A DNA stretch of 64,000 nucleotides. Source: Ferruginibacter sp. HRS2-29 (GTDB lineage: Bacteria; Bacteroidota; Bacteroidia; Chitinophagales; Chitinophagaceae). The DNA lies in assembly GCF_024343615.1 (NCBI RefSeq), contig NZ_RJUB01000143.1:31057-95056 (forward strand). The letters run 5' to 3'. The position numbers and the translations under genes were made by a program. Positions 28,931 through 38,904 of this stretch are shown in pieces (position 1 is the stretch's first letter; every line of letters begins with the position of its first letter). The notes under the pieces are model-generated. The model searched no databases. It was given only the letters and a program-made list of their open reading frames with translations, and had not been told where the DNA came from.

Positions 28931-31918
28931 ATGAAAAAAACGACAATTACCAAAATTGTAACTGTTGCTATGCTGTTTATCCTGGCCTCAGTATCAGCAT
29001 TAGCGCAAAGAGTGGTTACCGGTAAGGTAACAAACTCCAAAGATGGTTCCGCCGTAGCCGGTGTTACGGTTACAATAAAAGGAACTAAAAATTCCGTTCA
29101 GACAAATTCAGATGGTACTTACAGGATCGACGCTCCTGCCAATGCCCGCCTCGTGTTCTCTTCTGTGGGCTTTACTACGCAGGAATCTGCCGCGAACGAC
29201 AATGGAAGTATCACCCTGGTGGAAGCCACTAACCGCCTCGAAGACGTGGTAGTGGTAGCCTATGGCATCCGTAAGAAATCCGACCTTACAGGTTCGGTGA
29301 CATCTGTTGGTGTAAAGGATTTCCAGAAAGGGAATATCAACTCTACCGAGCAATTGCTCGTGGGTAAAGTTGCCGGTCTGGAAGTAACTACCGGCGGCGG
29401 TGCTGCTGGTGGTGGAAGCCGTATCCGTATTAGGGGTGGCGCATCGCTCAATGCTTCCAATGATCCGTTGGTGGTGATCGATGGTGTCCCTGTAGAAGGA
29501 AATGGAATTTCCGGTGGCCCAAATATCCTGGGTACTATCAACCCGGACGATATTGAATCCATCAGTATTCTCAAAGATGCATCGGCCACAGCATTATACG
29601 GGTCGCGGGCATCCAATGGGGTACTTCTGGTAACCACAAAAAAAGGGCGCAGCGGCAAGATACTTTTCAACTTCAATACTAAATTATCGATTGGGCATAT
29701 TGGCGATAAAGTAGATGTACTCACGGGCGACCAGATCCGTGCAGCCATTACTGCAGATGCGACAGCAACAGGCAACAATACTTATTTAAATAAATTAGGT
29801 ACGGCCAATACCAACTGGCAGGACCTTATTTACCAGGATGCTTTTGGCGCCGACAATAACCTGAGCGCTTCAGGGGCATTCAAAGCAGGCAAGAACTCAA
29901 TCCCTTTCCGGGCTTCTCTGGGTTATTTGAACCAGGAAGGAACTTTGAAAACAAACCAGTTCGACAGGGTCAGCACTTCTTTGAACCTGAATCCTAAATT
30001 TTTTGACGATCATCTGGCGGTAAATATCGCGGCTAAATATTCGCATATTAAAAACGTATTCGCTGATGAGGGCGCTATCGGTAGTGCAGTAAACTTTGAT
30101 CCTACTCAAGCACCGTACGATGCTGCCAATAAATATGGCGGTTACTTTCAGTGGCTGAACGGAAGTGGTGTCCCGATCAATACTAACGGGCCATCCATCG
30201 CCCCCAACCCACTTGACCAACTTTACCTGCGGGATAACCAATCAAACGTGAATCGTTTTATCGGTAATGCCCAGCTTGATTATAAGCTCCATTTTCTGCC
30301 CGACCTGCATCTCTTATTAAATATGGGTATCGACAGGACAATTGGTAAAGGAACAGACCGTGTAGATTCAACTTCTGTTACAGCCTACCATACAAAAGGG
30401 CGTTATGGGCAGTACGAACAACGCAAAACAAATAAACTGTTTGATGCATCCGTTTTATATGCCAAGGAAATAAGCAAAGATTTCAGGTTCGACCTCCTGG
30501 CGGGTTATACGTACCAGACATTCAGGACAGAAGACGTAGGCTTTTACGCATTTACGCCGCAGGGAGATACTATTCCTGGTACAAAACCGGCAGCTGAATT
30601 ATTTCCAAACGAATTCCGTCTGGAGTCTTATCTCAGTCGTATCAATGCAACTTTTTTCAACAAATACCTGCTGACCGCCTCTATCCGTCGTGATGCGAGC
30701 TCTAAATTTTCTCCCGAAAACCGTGTGGGTTATTTCCCTTCAGTAGCACTGGCATGGAAGCTGAAAGAGGATTTTTTCAGTAAAGTAAGGGTGATGAGCG
30801 ACCTGAAGCTACGCCTTGGTTATGGTAAAACCGGTAACCAGGATGGCATCGGTTACTATTCTTATCTCTCCCGTTACAACAGAAGTACCGAAACCGCTCA
30901 ATACCAGTTTGGAAGTAATTTTTACAGCTTTCTCCGCCCATCTGCCTACGTGAGAGACCTGAAATGGGAAACTACCGAGACCTATAATGCAGGGCTGGAT
31001 TTTGGTTTTCTTAATAATCGCATAACAGGTTCGGTTGATGTTTATAAAAAGAAAACTTCCGATCTTTTAAGCACTGTGCCGATAGCACCTGGTGCTAATT
31101 TCGACATCTCTATTACTACTAACGTGGGGAATGTAGAAAATAATGGTGTGGAATTTTCTATTAACACTAACCCGATCCGCAGTAAAGATTTTAACTGGGA
31201 CCTCGGTTTCAATTTTACTTATAATAAATCCGAGATCACCAACCTGCTGAAAAACCCGGATCCTAATTTCAAGGGCATTACGGTAGGTGGAATTGCAGGT
31301 GCTACCGGCAACTCTATCAACAGGTTTGCCGTAGGATACAGCCCGTATGTTTTTTATGTTTTCAAACAAGTGTATGATGTAGCTGGAAAGCCAATTGAAG
31401 GTTTGTATGAAGATATCGACAGGAATGGCATAATAGATGAAAATGATAAATATTATTACAAAAAACCTGCAGCGGATGTGTTGTTAGGATTCAATACCCA
31501 GCTGACCTATAAAAAATTCTCGCTTGGTATCGCAGGCCACGGTGCATTTGGAAACTATGTTTACAATAACCTGAATTCTAATAACGGAATACTTGCGAAC
31601 GTTCGCGATCCGTTGGGAATTATCCGCAATGCAACTACCGATTTCCTGGAAACCAATTTCAAGCTTAGAAACGTATATTCAGATTATTATTTGGAGAACG
31701 CTTCATTCTTCCGGATAGACAATATCAACTTCGGTTATAATTTTGGACGTATTATCCGCAATAAAGCAAACCTGCGTTTATCGGCAAACATTCAAAACGT
31801 GCATACGTTCACAAAATATACCGGTTTGGATCCTGAAAACTCAAGTAATCTCGGTGTCGACAATGCCATTTATCCACGTCCAAGAATTTACACCATTGGT
31901 GCAAGTCTTGATTTTTAA
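28931..31918 (+). CDS. susC: SusC/RagA-type TonB-dependent outer membrane transporter
   Basis: A 995-residue protein with signal MKKTTITKIVTVAMLFILAS, then a carboxypeptidase-regulatory-like (CarboxypepD_reg) domain (VVTGKVTNSKDGSAVAGVTV), the TonB box region (EDVVVVAYGIRKKSDLTGSV), the plug (ILKDASATALYGSRASNGVL) and a 22-strand-type barrel ending YTIGASLDF. It imports bound glucans across the outer membrane with TonB energy. It leads the susC-susD-susE unit (15-18 bp to susD) under two operators. Starch or maltodextrin specificity is inferred from the enzymes around it. Confidence 0.95.
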   Translation: MKKTTITKIVTVAMLFILASVSALAQRVVTGKVTNSKDGSAVAGVTVTIKGTKNSVQTNSDGTYRIDAPANARLVFSSVGFTTQESAANDNGSITLVEATNRLEDVVVVAYGIRKKSDLTGSVTSVGVKDFQKGNINSTEQLLVGKVAGLEVTTGGGAAGGGSRIRIRGGASLNASNDPLVVIDGVPVEGNGISGGPNILGTINPDDIESISILKDASATALYGSRASNGVLLVTTKKGRSGKILFNFNTKLSIGHIGDKVDVLTGDQIRAAITADATATGNNTYLNKLGTANTNWQDLIYQDAFGADNNLSASGAFKAGKNSIPFRASLGYLNQEGTLKTNQFDRVSTSLNLNPKFFDDHLAVNIAAKYSHIKNVFADEGAIGSAVNFDPTQAPYDAANKYGGYFQWLNGSGVPINTNGPSIAPNPLDQLYLRDNQSNVNRFIGNAQLDYKLHFLPDLHLLLNMGIDRTIGKGTDRVDSTSVTAYHTKGRYGQYEQRKTNKLFDASVLYAKEISKDFRFDLLAGYTYQTFRTEDVGFYAFTPQGDTIPGTKPAAELFPNEFRLESYLSRINATFFNKYLLTASIRRDASSKFSPENRVGYFPSVALAWKLKEDFFSKVRVMSDLKLRLGYGKTGNQDGIGYYSYLSRYNRSTETAQYQFGSNFYSFLRPSAYVRDLKWETTETYNAGLDFGFLNNRITGSVDVYKKKTSDLLSTVPIAPGANFDISITTNVGNVENNGVEFSINTNPIRSKDFNWDLGFNFTYNKSEITNLLKNPDPNFKGITVGGIAGATGNSINRFAVGYSPYVFYVFKQVYDVAGKPIEGLYEDIDRNGIIDENDKYYYKKPAADVLLGFNTQLTYKKFSLGIAGHGAFGNYVYNNLNSNNGILANVRDPLGIIRNATTDFLETNFKLRNVYSDYYLENASFFRIDNINFGYNFGRIIRNKANLRLSANIQNVHTFTKYTGLDPENSSNLGVDNAIYPRPRIYTIGASLDF

Positions 31919-31936
31919 CGTAAAAAAATAATTGTG

Positions 31937-33556
31937 ATGAAAAATAACATCTTTAAAATAACTTCCACGCTCATGGCGGCAGCTATGCTGTTTACTTCGT
32001 GCGCAAAAAATCTGGATCTTTTTCCTGCAAATGATCTCACCGGCGAACAGGTTTACTCGACCCCGGCAGGATATAAAAGCATTCTGGCAAAAATTTATGG
32101 CACCCTGGCTATTTCCGGTAACCAGGGCCCCGCGGGAAGCCCCGATATAGGCGGCGGGCTGGATGAAGGTTCACAGGTAGGTTTTATCAGGGCATTTTTT
32201 AATCTCCAGGAATTACCAACCGATGAGGCAGTAGTAGCCTGGGATGACCAGACTATAAAGAATTTCCATAATCTTAACTGGAATAGTTCAGATCCATTCA
32301 TACTCGGAATGTACGCTCGCCCTATCTATAACATTACATTGATCAATGAATATCTCAGGCAGGCTACAGATGAAAACCTTACCAAAAACAATATCACCGG
32401 TGCAGATGCCGAAGACATCAAAAAATCACGCGCCGAGGCGAGGTTCATGAGGGCATTCAATTACTGGGTAATGATCGACCTGTTTGGTAAATCAACCTTC
32501 ATAACTGAAGCTGATGGAGTAGGAACATTCCTGCCAGGCGAAAAATCAAGAGCCGAACTGTTCACTTATGTTGAATCAGAGTTGCTGGCCATTCAAAATG
32601 ACCTTTCTCCTGTTAAAACTGCAGAATATGGTCGTGTAGACCAGGGTGCATGCTGGGGTTTGCTGGCAAGATTATACCTCAATGCAAAAGTTTACACAGG
32701 CGCAGACAAATACACCGAAGCGATTACTTTTTCCAAGAAAGTGATCGGCGGCGGATACTCATTGAGTCCGCGTTATGCTACCCTGTTCATGGCCGATAAT
32801 GACAAACAGAAAAACGAGTTTATTTTTACCGCAAACTGTGATGGTTTAAGAACACAAGGGTTTGGTAATACTTCCTTTTTCATCCATGCTCCGGCAGGTG
32901 GAGACAATGCAGATTATGGCGCTTCAGGTGGATGGGCCGGATACCGTGCGACTAAAGGGCTCGCTGACCTGTTTCCAAGAGACGGCAGCAGCAACGTAGA
33001 CTCTATGCAAGATAAGCGGGCAGCGCATTTTTACACCTCTACCCGCAAACCTACACCTGCCCAGATAGCAGTAACGAACATAGGCGATTTTAGCACGGGT
33101 ATGGCAGTAAGGAAATACGTTAATAAACGATTAGACGGTCAACCTGTATCTGACGTAACCCTCGCCTATTCCGATATCGATTTTCCACTGATGCGCCTGC
33201 CGGAAATGTATCTGATTTACGCCGAAGCAGTACTTCGTGGTGGCACAGGCGGCGATGCGGCTACAGCTTTAAGCTACGTAAACCTGATCAGGGCACGTGC
33301 TTCGGCTACTCCGTTTTTGCAATCTGATCTTACTTTACAAAGCATCCTGGACGAAAGGGGCCGCGAATTGTTCTGGGAAGGACACCGCAGGACCGACCTC
33401 ATCCGCTACGGATTACTCACCACCGGCACTTACTTATGGCCATGGAAAGGCGGAGTTGCTTCAGGAACCGCGGTGGATGCAAAATTCAATATTTACCCGA
33501 TTCCTGCATCCAACAGGAGCTCTAATCCTAACCTGTCTCAAAACGATGGTTACTAA
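31937..33556 (+). CDS. susD: SusD/RagB-type surface glycan-binding lipoprotein
   Basis: A 539-residue lipoprotein; the ATG at 31937 is preferred to the in-frame GTG at 31934. The lipobox is LFTSC. SusD hallmarks are LDLFPANDLTGEQVYSTPAG at the mature N-terminus, the TPR-like helices with AEARFMRAFNYWVMIDLFG, and the C-terminal LDERGRELFWEGHRRTDLIR. It caps the SusC barrel and delivers glycans. Its position directly after susC is the standard pair. Confidence 0.95.
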   Translation: MKNNIFKITSTLMAAAMLFTSCAKNLDLFPANDLTGEQVYSTPAGYKSILAKIYGTLAISGNQGPAGSPDIGGGLDEGSQVGFIRAFFNLQELPTDEAVVAWDDQTIKNFHNLNWNSSDPFILGMYARPIYNITLINEYLRQATDENLTKNNITGADAEDIKKSRAEARFMRAFNYWVMIDLFGKSTFITEADGVGTFLPGEKSRAELFTYVESELLAIQNDLSPVKTAEYGRVDQGACWGLLARLYLNAKVYTGADKYTEAITFSKKVIGGGYSLSPRYATLFMADNDKQKNEFIFTANCDGLRTQGFGNTSFFIHAPAGGDNADYGASGGWAGYRATKGLADLFPRDGSSNVDSMQDKRAAHFYTSTRKPTPAQIAVTNIGDFSTGMAVRKYVNKRLDGQPVSDVTLAYSDIDFPLMRLPEMYLIYAEAVLRGGTGGDAATALSYVNLIRARASATPFLQSDLTLQSILDERGRELFWEGHRRTDLIRYGLLTTGTYLWPWKGGVASGTAVDAKFNIYPIPASNRSSNPNLSQNDGY

Positions 33557-33584
33557 TCTATAAACAGTATAAAATACTCATACA

Positions 33585-34409
33585 ATGAAACAGTTAACAA
33601 AAAATCTGGCAATCATCCTGCTGTCAGCACTGGCATTTACAGCCTGTAAAAAGGATGAAAACAAAGTGATTTTTGAAGGCCCTGCACAGCCGCTGAAGTT
33701 GGTTTCCAGTTTGGCTTCCCCTTCAACCGTAGTACTTAATATCATCAATAAAGCCAACACGCTGATGGCATTCAGCTGGAATAATCCGGAATACCGGCTC
33801 AACACAGGTGTAAGTTCACAGGATGTAACCTATACATTACAAGTCGATACTACCGGTAGCAACTTTACCGGCAAGAACATCCAGGAAAAATCGATCTCCA
33901 AAGAATTGTCAACCAACGTTACAGTAGGCGAAATGAATGCCTTTTTGTTAAGTATGGAACTGGCATTTGATGTGCCCCACAATGTGGAGATCAGACTGAA
34001 GGCCTCCCTTTCAGGCGGCGCCGTTCCTACATATTCAAATGTGCTGAAATACACAATCACACCCTATCTTGATGTAAAATACGCGGTGCCTGCCAACCTT
34101 TATATAACAGGTAACGCTACGCCGAGTGATTGGACAAATAGCCCCCCGGCTCCGCAGAAATTTACCAAGATAAATGCTTACACATTTGAAGTGACGATTC
34201 CCCTGATCGCCAACAATTCCTACCTGTTCCTGGATGTCTTTGGCAGTTGGGATTATAAACACGGGTATGATGGCAGCAACAATAACAACAATACCATGGG
34301 CGATAATTTCAAACCGGGAGGTGGCGATATGAAAGCCCCGGCTGAATCCGGAACCTACAGGATCACAGTAGATTTCAAAACCGGGAAATTTACGCTCGTA
34401 AAAATTTAA
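33585..34409 (+). CDS. SusE-like outer membrane starch-binding lipoprotein
   Basis: A 274-residue lipoprotein (lipobox FTAC). An N-terminal Ig-like SusE domain (ANTLMAFSWNNPEYRL, YTLQVDTTG) is followed by one starch-binding-type beta domain (NLYITGNATPSDWTNSPPAP, then YLFLDVFGSWDYKHG). It is co-transcribed with susCD and would add a surface glucan-binding site. It is shorter than the next gene, which has two such binding domains. Confidence 0.85.
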   Translation: MKQLTKNLAIILLSALAFTACKKDENKVIFEGPAQPLKLVSSLASPSTVVLNIINKANTLMAFSWNNPEYRLNTGVSSQDVTYTLQVDTTGSNFTGKNIQEKSISKELSTNVTVGEMNAFLLSMELAFDVPHNVEIRLKASLSGGAVPTYSNVLKYTITPYLDVKYAVPANLYITGNATPSDWTNSPPAPQKFTKINAYTFEVTIPLIANNSYLFLDVFGSWDYKHGYDGSNNNNNTMGDNFKPGGGDMKAPAESGTYRITVDFKTGKFTLVKI

Positions 34410-34444
34410 GATTGCAACCAATAATAATCAACGAAAAATTTCAT

Positions 34445-35581
34445 ATGAAATATTATTTAAAAACCCTTGTAGCGATGCTTTGCTTCGCTGCAATTTTTTC
34501 AGCTTGTGATAAAGTTGATAACCTGCCCGTATACGGTGATGGAACCGAACCAATTTTAACAGTGTCAAACACTGTTGTAGCCCCTGTACCCGCAGATTCA
34601 TTAAATGCCGTAGTGTCCTTTTCGTGGACCAATCCAGGTTACGCTACTGATTCTGCTACCGTCAAATATGTATTGCAACTTGACACCAGTGCATCTTTCA
34701 GCCATCCGATATTGAAGACCGTTTCGGGAAGTTTAGCTACTTCTCTTAAAGGTAAGGAACTGAATACCATACTGCTTAATTACGGCTTCCTGATCAACAC
34801 ACCACATGATATCTATTCCAGGTTGATAGCATCTTATGCCAACAACAATCAACAATTATACTCCAATACCATTAAGATAAATGCTTCCGCCTACAAGGTT
34901 CCGCCAAAAGTAGCGTTGCCTTCCAGCAACAAATTATTCATGGTGGGTGATGCCACCCAGACCGGCTGGGGCAATCCTGCTTCCAACCCTACACAGGAAC
35001 TGTTGCGCATCGATGAAACTACCTGGGGTGGTATCATGAACATCGTTGGTGGTAAAGAATATCTCTTATTACCAATAAGCGGCAACTGGGATCATAAATA
35101 TTCTGTCCCGATCGACAACGCACCGGTAAGCGGCGGCGATTTCGGGTACGATCTTGCCAAAAATTTCAAAGGCCCTGCTACTGATGGCTGGTATAAAATG
35201 ATCTACGATTTCCAGTATGGAAAATATTCTGTAACCAGCACCGGCACACCGTTTACAGGTACTGCACCTACAGACCTTTTCATCGTAGGCGATGCTACAC
35301 CGGGCGGCTGGAACAACCCCGTACCTGCTGCACAGCAATTCACGAAAGTGAGCCCCACTTTATTTGAGCTCACCATAACATTGAATGGTGGTAAACAATA
35401 CCTGTTGTTGCCGGTAAATGGCAGCTGGGATCATAAGTTCGGCGGCGTTGATAAAGCGTTCAGCGGCATCCTTTATGATGGTGATGTACCAGGCTCCAAC
35501 ACTCCGGCTCCCGATGTAACAGGCAGCTACAAGATAGTAGTGAACTTCGCGAATCATTCTTACTCGGTTACGAAATTGTAA
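34445..35581 (+). CDS. SusE/SusF-like starch-binding lipoprotein with two binding domains
   Basis: A 378-residue lipoprotein; the ATG at 34445 gives MKYYLKTLVAMLCFAAIFSAC with a clear lipobox, better than the longer frame from 34412. One N-terminal SusE-type domain is followed by two tandem binding domains, starting KLFMVGDATQTGWGNPA and DLFIVGDATPGGWNNPV, each with a YLLLP...WDHK motif. It is the last gene of the sus unit before a terminator, and a paralogue of the preceding gene. Confidence 0.87.
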   Translation: MKYYLKTLVAMLCFAAIFSACDKVDNLPVYGDGTEPILTVSNTVVAPVPADSLNAVVSFSWTNPGYATDSATVKYVLQLDTSASFSHPILKTVSGSLATSLKGKELNTILLNYGFLINTPHDIYSRLIASYANNNQQLYSNTIKINASAYKVPPKVALPSSNKLFMVGDATQTGWGNPASNPTQELLRIDETTWGGIMNIVGGKEYLLLPISGNWDHKYSVPIDNAPVSGGDFGYDLAKNFKGPATDGWYKMIYDFQYGKYSVTSTGTPFTGTAPTDLFIVGDATPGGWNNPVPAAQQFTKVSPTLFELTITLNGGKQYLLLPVNGSWDHKFGGVDKAFSGILYDGDVPGSNTPAPDVTGSYKIVVNFANHSYSVTKL

Positions 35582-35601
35582 TAAAAAAATTCTTAGTAAA
35601 C

Positions 35602-35635
35602 AAAAAGCCCCGGGTAATTCCGGGGCTTTTTGTTT
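35602..35635 (+). terminator. Rho-independent terminator of the sus operon
   Basis: A perfect 12-bp stem (35602-35613 with 35620-35631; arm AAAAAGCCCCGG) with a 6-nt loop and T tail, 20 bp after the last sus gene. Confidence 0.9.
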
Positions 35636-35674
35636 GTTGCCCTTTGAAATCTCTATATTTATCCGATGTTATTT

Positions 35675-36137
35675 TAGTAATGAAGTTCTTAATACTCTAC
35701 GGCCGTAGGGTTTCCACAGTACTGTGGGGATTTGCACCACCGCTTCACCCGGCGGTTTTACTTTGATATGGCTTCGCCATCAATGTAAATTGCACCTGCG
35801 GTACAACCCCACCGGCTGAGGCGGCTCTGCAAACATTGATACTTTGTGCAAATGCAACTTTTGGGAAAGTATTCTGTTGACCAAAAATTCTATTTATTAC
35901 AAGTTTATAAATGCATTTACAGCTTAAAGTAATTCTATGAAGATGTTGTAAACTTCCAACATCTTCCCTCCGTAAAGAGTATCAATGTTTGCAGAGCGGC
36001 CTTATTCGCAGGGGTTTTGCCGAAGGCAAAATTTGATTTTGATCGCGAAGCGGTATCAAAATCAAAACCGGCGAATACAGCCGTGGCGCAAACGCTCGGC
36101 CCAACGGCCGTGGAGTGTTTAAGACTTCATACTAATA
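35675..36137. repeat. Large foldback element of about 463 bp
   Basis: The two ends form a long imperfect inverted repeat with arms of about 160 bp. The outer match is ATGAAGTTCTTAATACTC near 35680 against the complement of ...AAGACTTCAT near 36130. The inner match is a perfect 19-bp pair (35825-35843 with 35978-35996). The centre carries a further 9-bp hairpin (GAAGATGTT/AACATCTTC). No plausible gene lies inside it. It fills most of the gap between the sus terminator and the GH31 gene; 36138-36281 is A/T-rich and probably holds the GH31 promoter. Confidence 0.7.
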
Positions 36138-36281
36138 ATATTTACAAACAAGGAATAGCCTTCCTCACTTTATACTTTTTTTGCGTAGCAAAAAAGAACA
36201 AAACTAATCATCCTTTTATTTGCTCACCCCCACAAAAAACAGGAACTTCATCCCTCATAAAATGCATCTTCTAAATCTAAC

Positions 36282-38726
36282 ATGATGATCAGATCAACCT
36301 TGAAAAAATACCGTTTTTCTTTACTCTTTATTTCTCTTACAAGTCTTTGCACTAGTACGCTTGCGCAAAATCCTGTTCGTGAGATCGGCAACATAAAATC
36401 GGTGAAAGTAACAGGACAGGAAATTGGAATTACTACCGATAACGGCTATGCGAATATCATCCTCTACAGCCCTTCCATCATCCGTGTAAGAATAGATAAA
36501 AAACAGTTGCAGAATGACCAGTCGTATGCAGTGATAGCCACCCCGGAAAAAATAAAAAATGCTGTAACCAACAATGCAACAGAGATCATCATACAAACCG
36601 ATTCGCTGAAAGCAGTGGTACAAAAGAAACCTTTCTCCATCGCCTTTTTTACCAACGATGGACGTGTGATCAATGAAGACGAAAAAGGCCTTACCACATC
36701 ATGGGTGGGCAACGAAGCCACCACATACAAACACATGCAGGAGGCAGAACGCTTCATCGGGCTTGGTGAAAAGACAGGCAACCTCGACCGCAAAGGCAAT
36801 GGATATACCAACTGGAATACGGATGTATACGGATACCGCACGGATGCGGACCCCATCTACAGCACGATCCCCTTTTACATCGGTATTCATCACGGGCTGA
36901 ATTACGGTATTTTTTTAGACAATACTTTTCAATCCGATTTCAACTTCGGAGCCAGCAACGACCGCTTTTCTTCCTTTGGTGCCAGGGATGGCGAAATGAA
37001 TTATTATTTCATCTATCACAGCACGGTGAGGGATATCATCCGTTCCTATACCCAACTCACCGGCCGCATGAAACTGCCGCCACTGTGGAGTTTGGGCTAT
37101 CAGCAAAATCGTTACAGTTATTATCCCGATACCGAAGTATTGCGCATTGCGCAAACATTGCGGGAGAAAAAAATTCCCGCCGATGGCATCACGCTCGACA
37201 TTCATTACATGGATAAATACCAGCTATTCACCTGGGATAAAGAACGTTTTCCCAACCCATTGCAGATGACCACAAAACTGAAGGACATGGGTTTTAAAAC
37301 AACGGTGATCGTTGATCCGGGGATCAAGATAGTGCCCGGCGCACCCGCATTTGAAAGGGGATTGAAAGCTGATGCCTACATCAGATATGTAGATGGGAAA
37401 TATTACAGCGGACAGGTATGGCCGGGCTGGTGTTACTTCACCGATTTCACCAGTGCCAAAGGAAGGGATTTCTGGAAAAAGGAAGTGAAATTTTTCCCGG
37501 ACAATGGCGTTACCGGCATCTGGAACGATATGAACGAAATTGCTACCTGGGGACAAAAAATGCCGAACAATGTACTTTTCGACTTTGAAGGTAAAAAAGG
37601 ATCGCACCTGCAGGCGCATAATGTGTATGGCGCATTGATGGCACGCACCAGCTACGAAGGCATCAGGGCGGCGATGCCCGACGAGCGCCCATTCATCCTT
37701 ACCCGGTCGGGATATGCAGGCATGCAACGGTACACCGCCATCTGGACGGGCGACAACCGCTCCGAAGACGATCACATGCTGCTCGGTGTACGTTTGCTGA
37801 ACAGTCTTGGGTTGAGTGGCGTACCGTTTACCGGCATGGACATCGGCGGCTTCACCGGAAACCCTACTGCCGGCCTTTACGCAAGATGGATACAGGCGGG
37901 CGCCTTTTTCCCTTATTTCAGAAATCATACAACGTACAACAGTAAAGCCTCCGAACCCTGGAGTTATGGCGAAGAAGTAACGGAAATAGCAAAAAATTAT
38001 ATCGGACTGCGGTATAAATTATTGCCTTACCTCTACTCTACTTTTTATGAAGCTACGCAAAACGGTATGCCGGTAGTACGCTCGCTCGCCATCGACAATA
38101 CGTTCGACAACGTGGTATATGAGCCTGCTTTTCAAAACCAGTTTCTTTTTGGACAGTCAATATTGGTAGCACCAGTGGAAAGCACCAAAGAAATGACGAA
38201 AGTATATTTACCCACAGGCACCTGGTATGATCTGTATACCGATAAAAAACAAACAGGCGGCGATGAAAAACTCACCGAATTGAAATTAAAGCAACTGCCG
38301 GTTTATGTGAAAGAAAGCGCCATCATCCCGATGCAAAACCTCATTCAGACGACAGCCGAAACCCCGGGTGATACGCTGAAGATCCATATCTACAATGGTT
38401 CCATGCAAAACAGTTTTGTTTATTATGAAGACGACGGAAAATCCTTTGCGTACGAACAGGACAATTTTTATAAAAGGACGATACATTTCGATCCGCTTAC
38501 AAAAGCCATTTCCTTCGACAAAGCATCGGGCAAACTCGCATCCAAATTCAAACAACTCCTGATCATATTGCACGGCTTCACGGGAGCAGAAAATTTCAGC
38601 AGCAATGGCACATCACTGGTTTCTACAGCAACAAAAACATTCATGATAGAGGATGAAAAGAAATTTGCTCCTACCTCGGAACTAAAGATTTCCAATAATG
38701 CGGATGCATTTAGCATAAAATATTAA
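36282..38726 (+). CDS. GH31 alpha-glucosidase
   Basis: An 814-residue exported enzyme (signal MMIRSTLKKYRFSLLFISLT, then TSLCTSTLAQ). An N-terminal beta-sandwich is followed by the GH31 barrel, with nucleophile Asp416 in GIWNDMNE and acid/base Asp491 in WTGDNRSEDDHM, and then the C-terminal beta domains. It would release glucose from the ends of maltodextrins and complete the starch pathway of this locus. It is separated from the sus operon by a terminator and a large foldback, and shows no TGTGTA-type operator, so it may be expressed independently. Confidence 0.93.
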   Translation: MMIRSTLKKYRFSLLFISLTSLCTSTLAQNPVREIGNIKSVKVTGQEIGITTDNGYANIILYSPSIIRVRIDKKQLQNDQSYAVIATPEKIKNAVTNNATEIIIQTDSLKAVVQKKPFSIAFFTNDGRVINEDEKGLTTSWVGNEATTYKHMQEAERFIGLGEKTGNLDRKGNGYTNWNTDVYGYRTDADPIYSTIPFYIGIHHGLNYGIFLDNTFQSDFNFGASNDRFSSFGARDGEMNYYFIYHSTVRDIIRSYTQLTGRMKLPPLWSLGYQQNRYSYYPDTEVLRIAQTLREKKIPADGITLDIHYMDKYQLFTWDKERFPNPLQMTTKLKDMGFKTTVIVDPGIKIVPGAPAFERGLKADAYIRYVDGKYYSGQVWPGWCYFTDFTSAKGRDFWKKEVKFFPDNGVTGIWNDMNEIATWGQKMPNNVLFDFEGKKGSHLQAHNVYGALMARTSYEGIRAAMPDERPFILTRSGYAGMQRYTAIWTGDNRSEDDHMLLGVRLLNSLGLSGVPFTGMDIGGFTGNPTAGLYARWIQAGAFFPYFRNHTTYNSKASEPWSYGEEVTEIAKNYIGLRYKLLPYLYSTFYEATQNGMPVVRSLAIDNTFDNVVYEPAFQNQFLFGQSILVAPVESTKEMTKVYLPTGTWYDLYTDKKQTGGDEKLTELKLKQLPVYVKESAIIPMQNLIQTTAETPGDTLKIHIYNGSMQNSFVYYEDDGKSFAYEQDNFYKRTIHFDPLTKAISFDKASGKLASKFKQLLIILHGFTGAENFSSNGTSLVSTATKTFMIEDEKKFAPTSELKISNNADAFSIKY

Positions 38727-38730
38727 AGCA

Positions 38731-38904
38731 AAAAATAATCGCAGATTAAAAAGGATGAAAGGATTCCGCAGATTATTTTTACTTCGTAAAAATAGAAATG
38801 CAGTTTATAAGATAGTCACAACATCTTACAAACTGCATTTTCGTTTTGCGCCAGCAAAACAATCCGCGTAATCCTTTCATCCTTTTTAATCTGCGATTAT
38901 TTTT
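38731..38904. repeat. Foldback element A beside the fic gene
   Basis: A perfect 35-bp inverted repeat (38731-38765 with 38870-38904) encloses inner complementary pairs around AAATGCAGTTTATAAGAT. The right arm runs into the 3' end of the fic gene and contains its stop codon. Its reverse complement resembles element B at 40047-40207, so the two are inverted copies on either side of fic. Confidence 0.85.
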
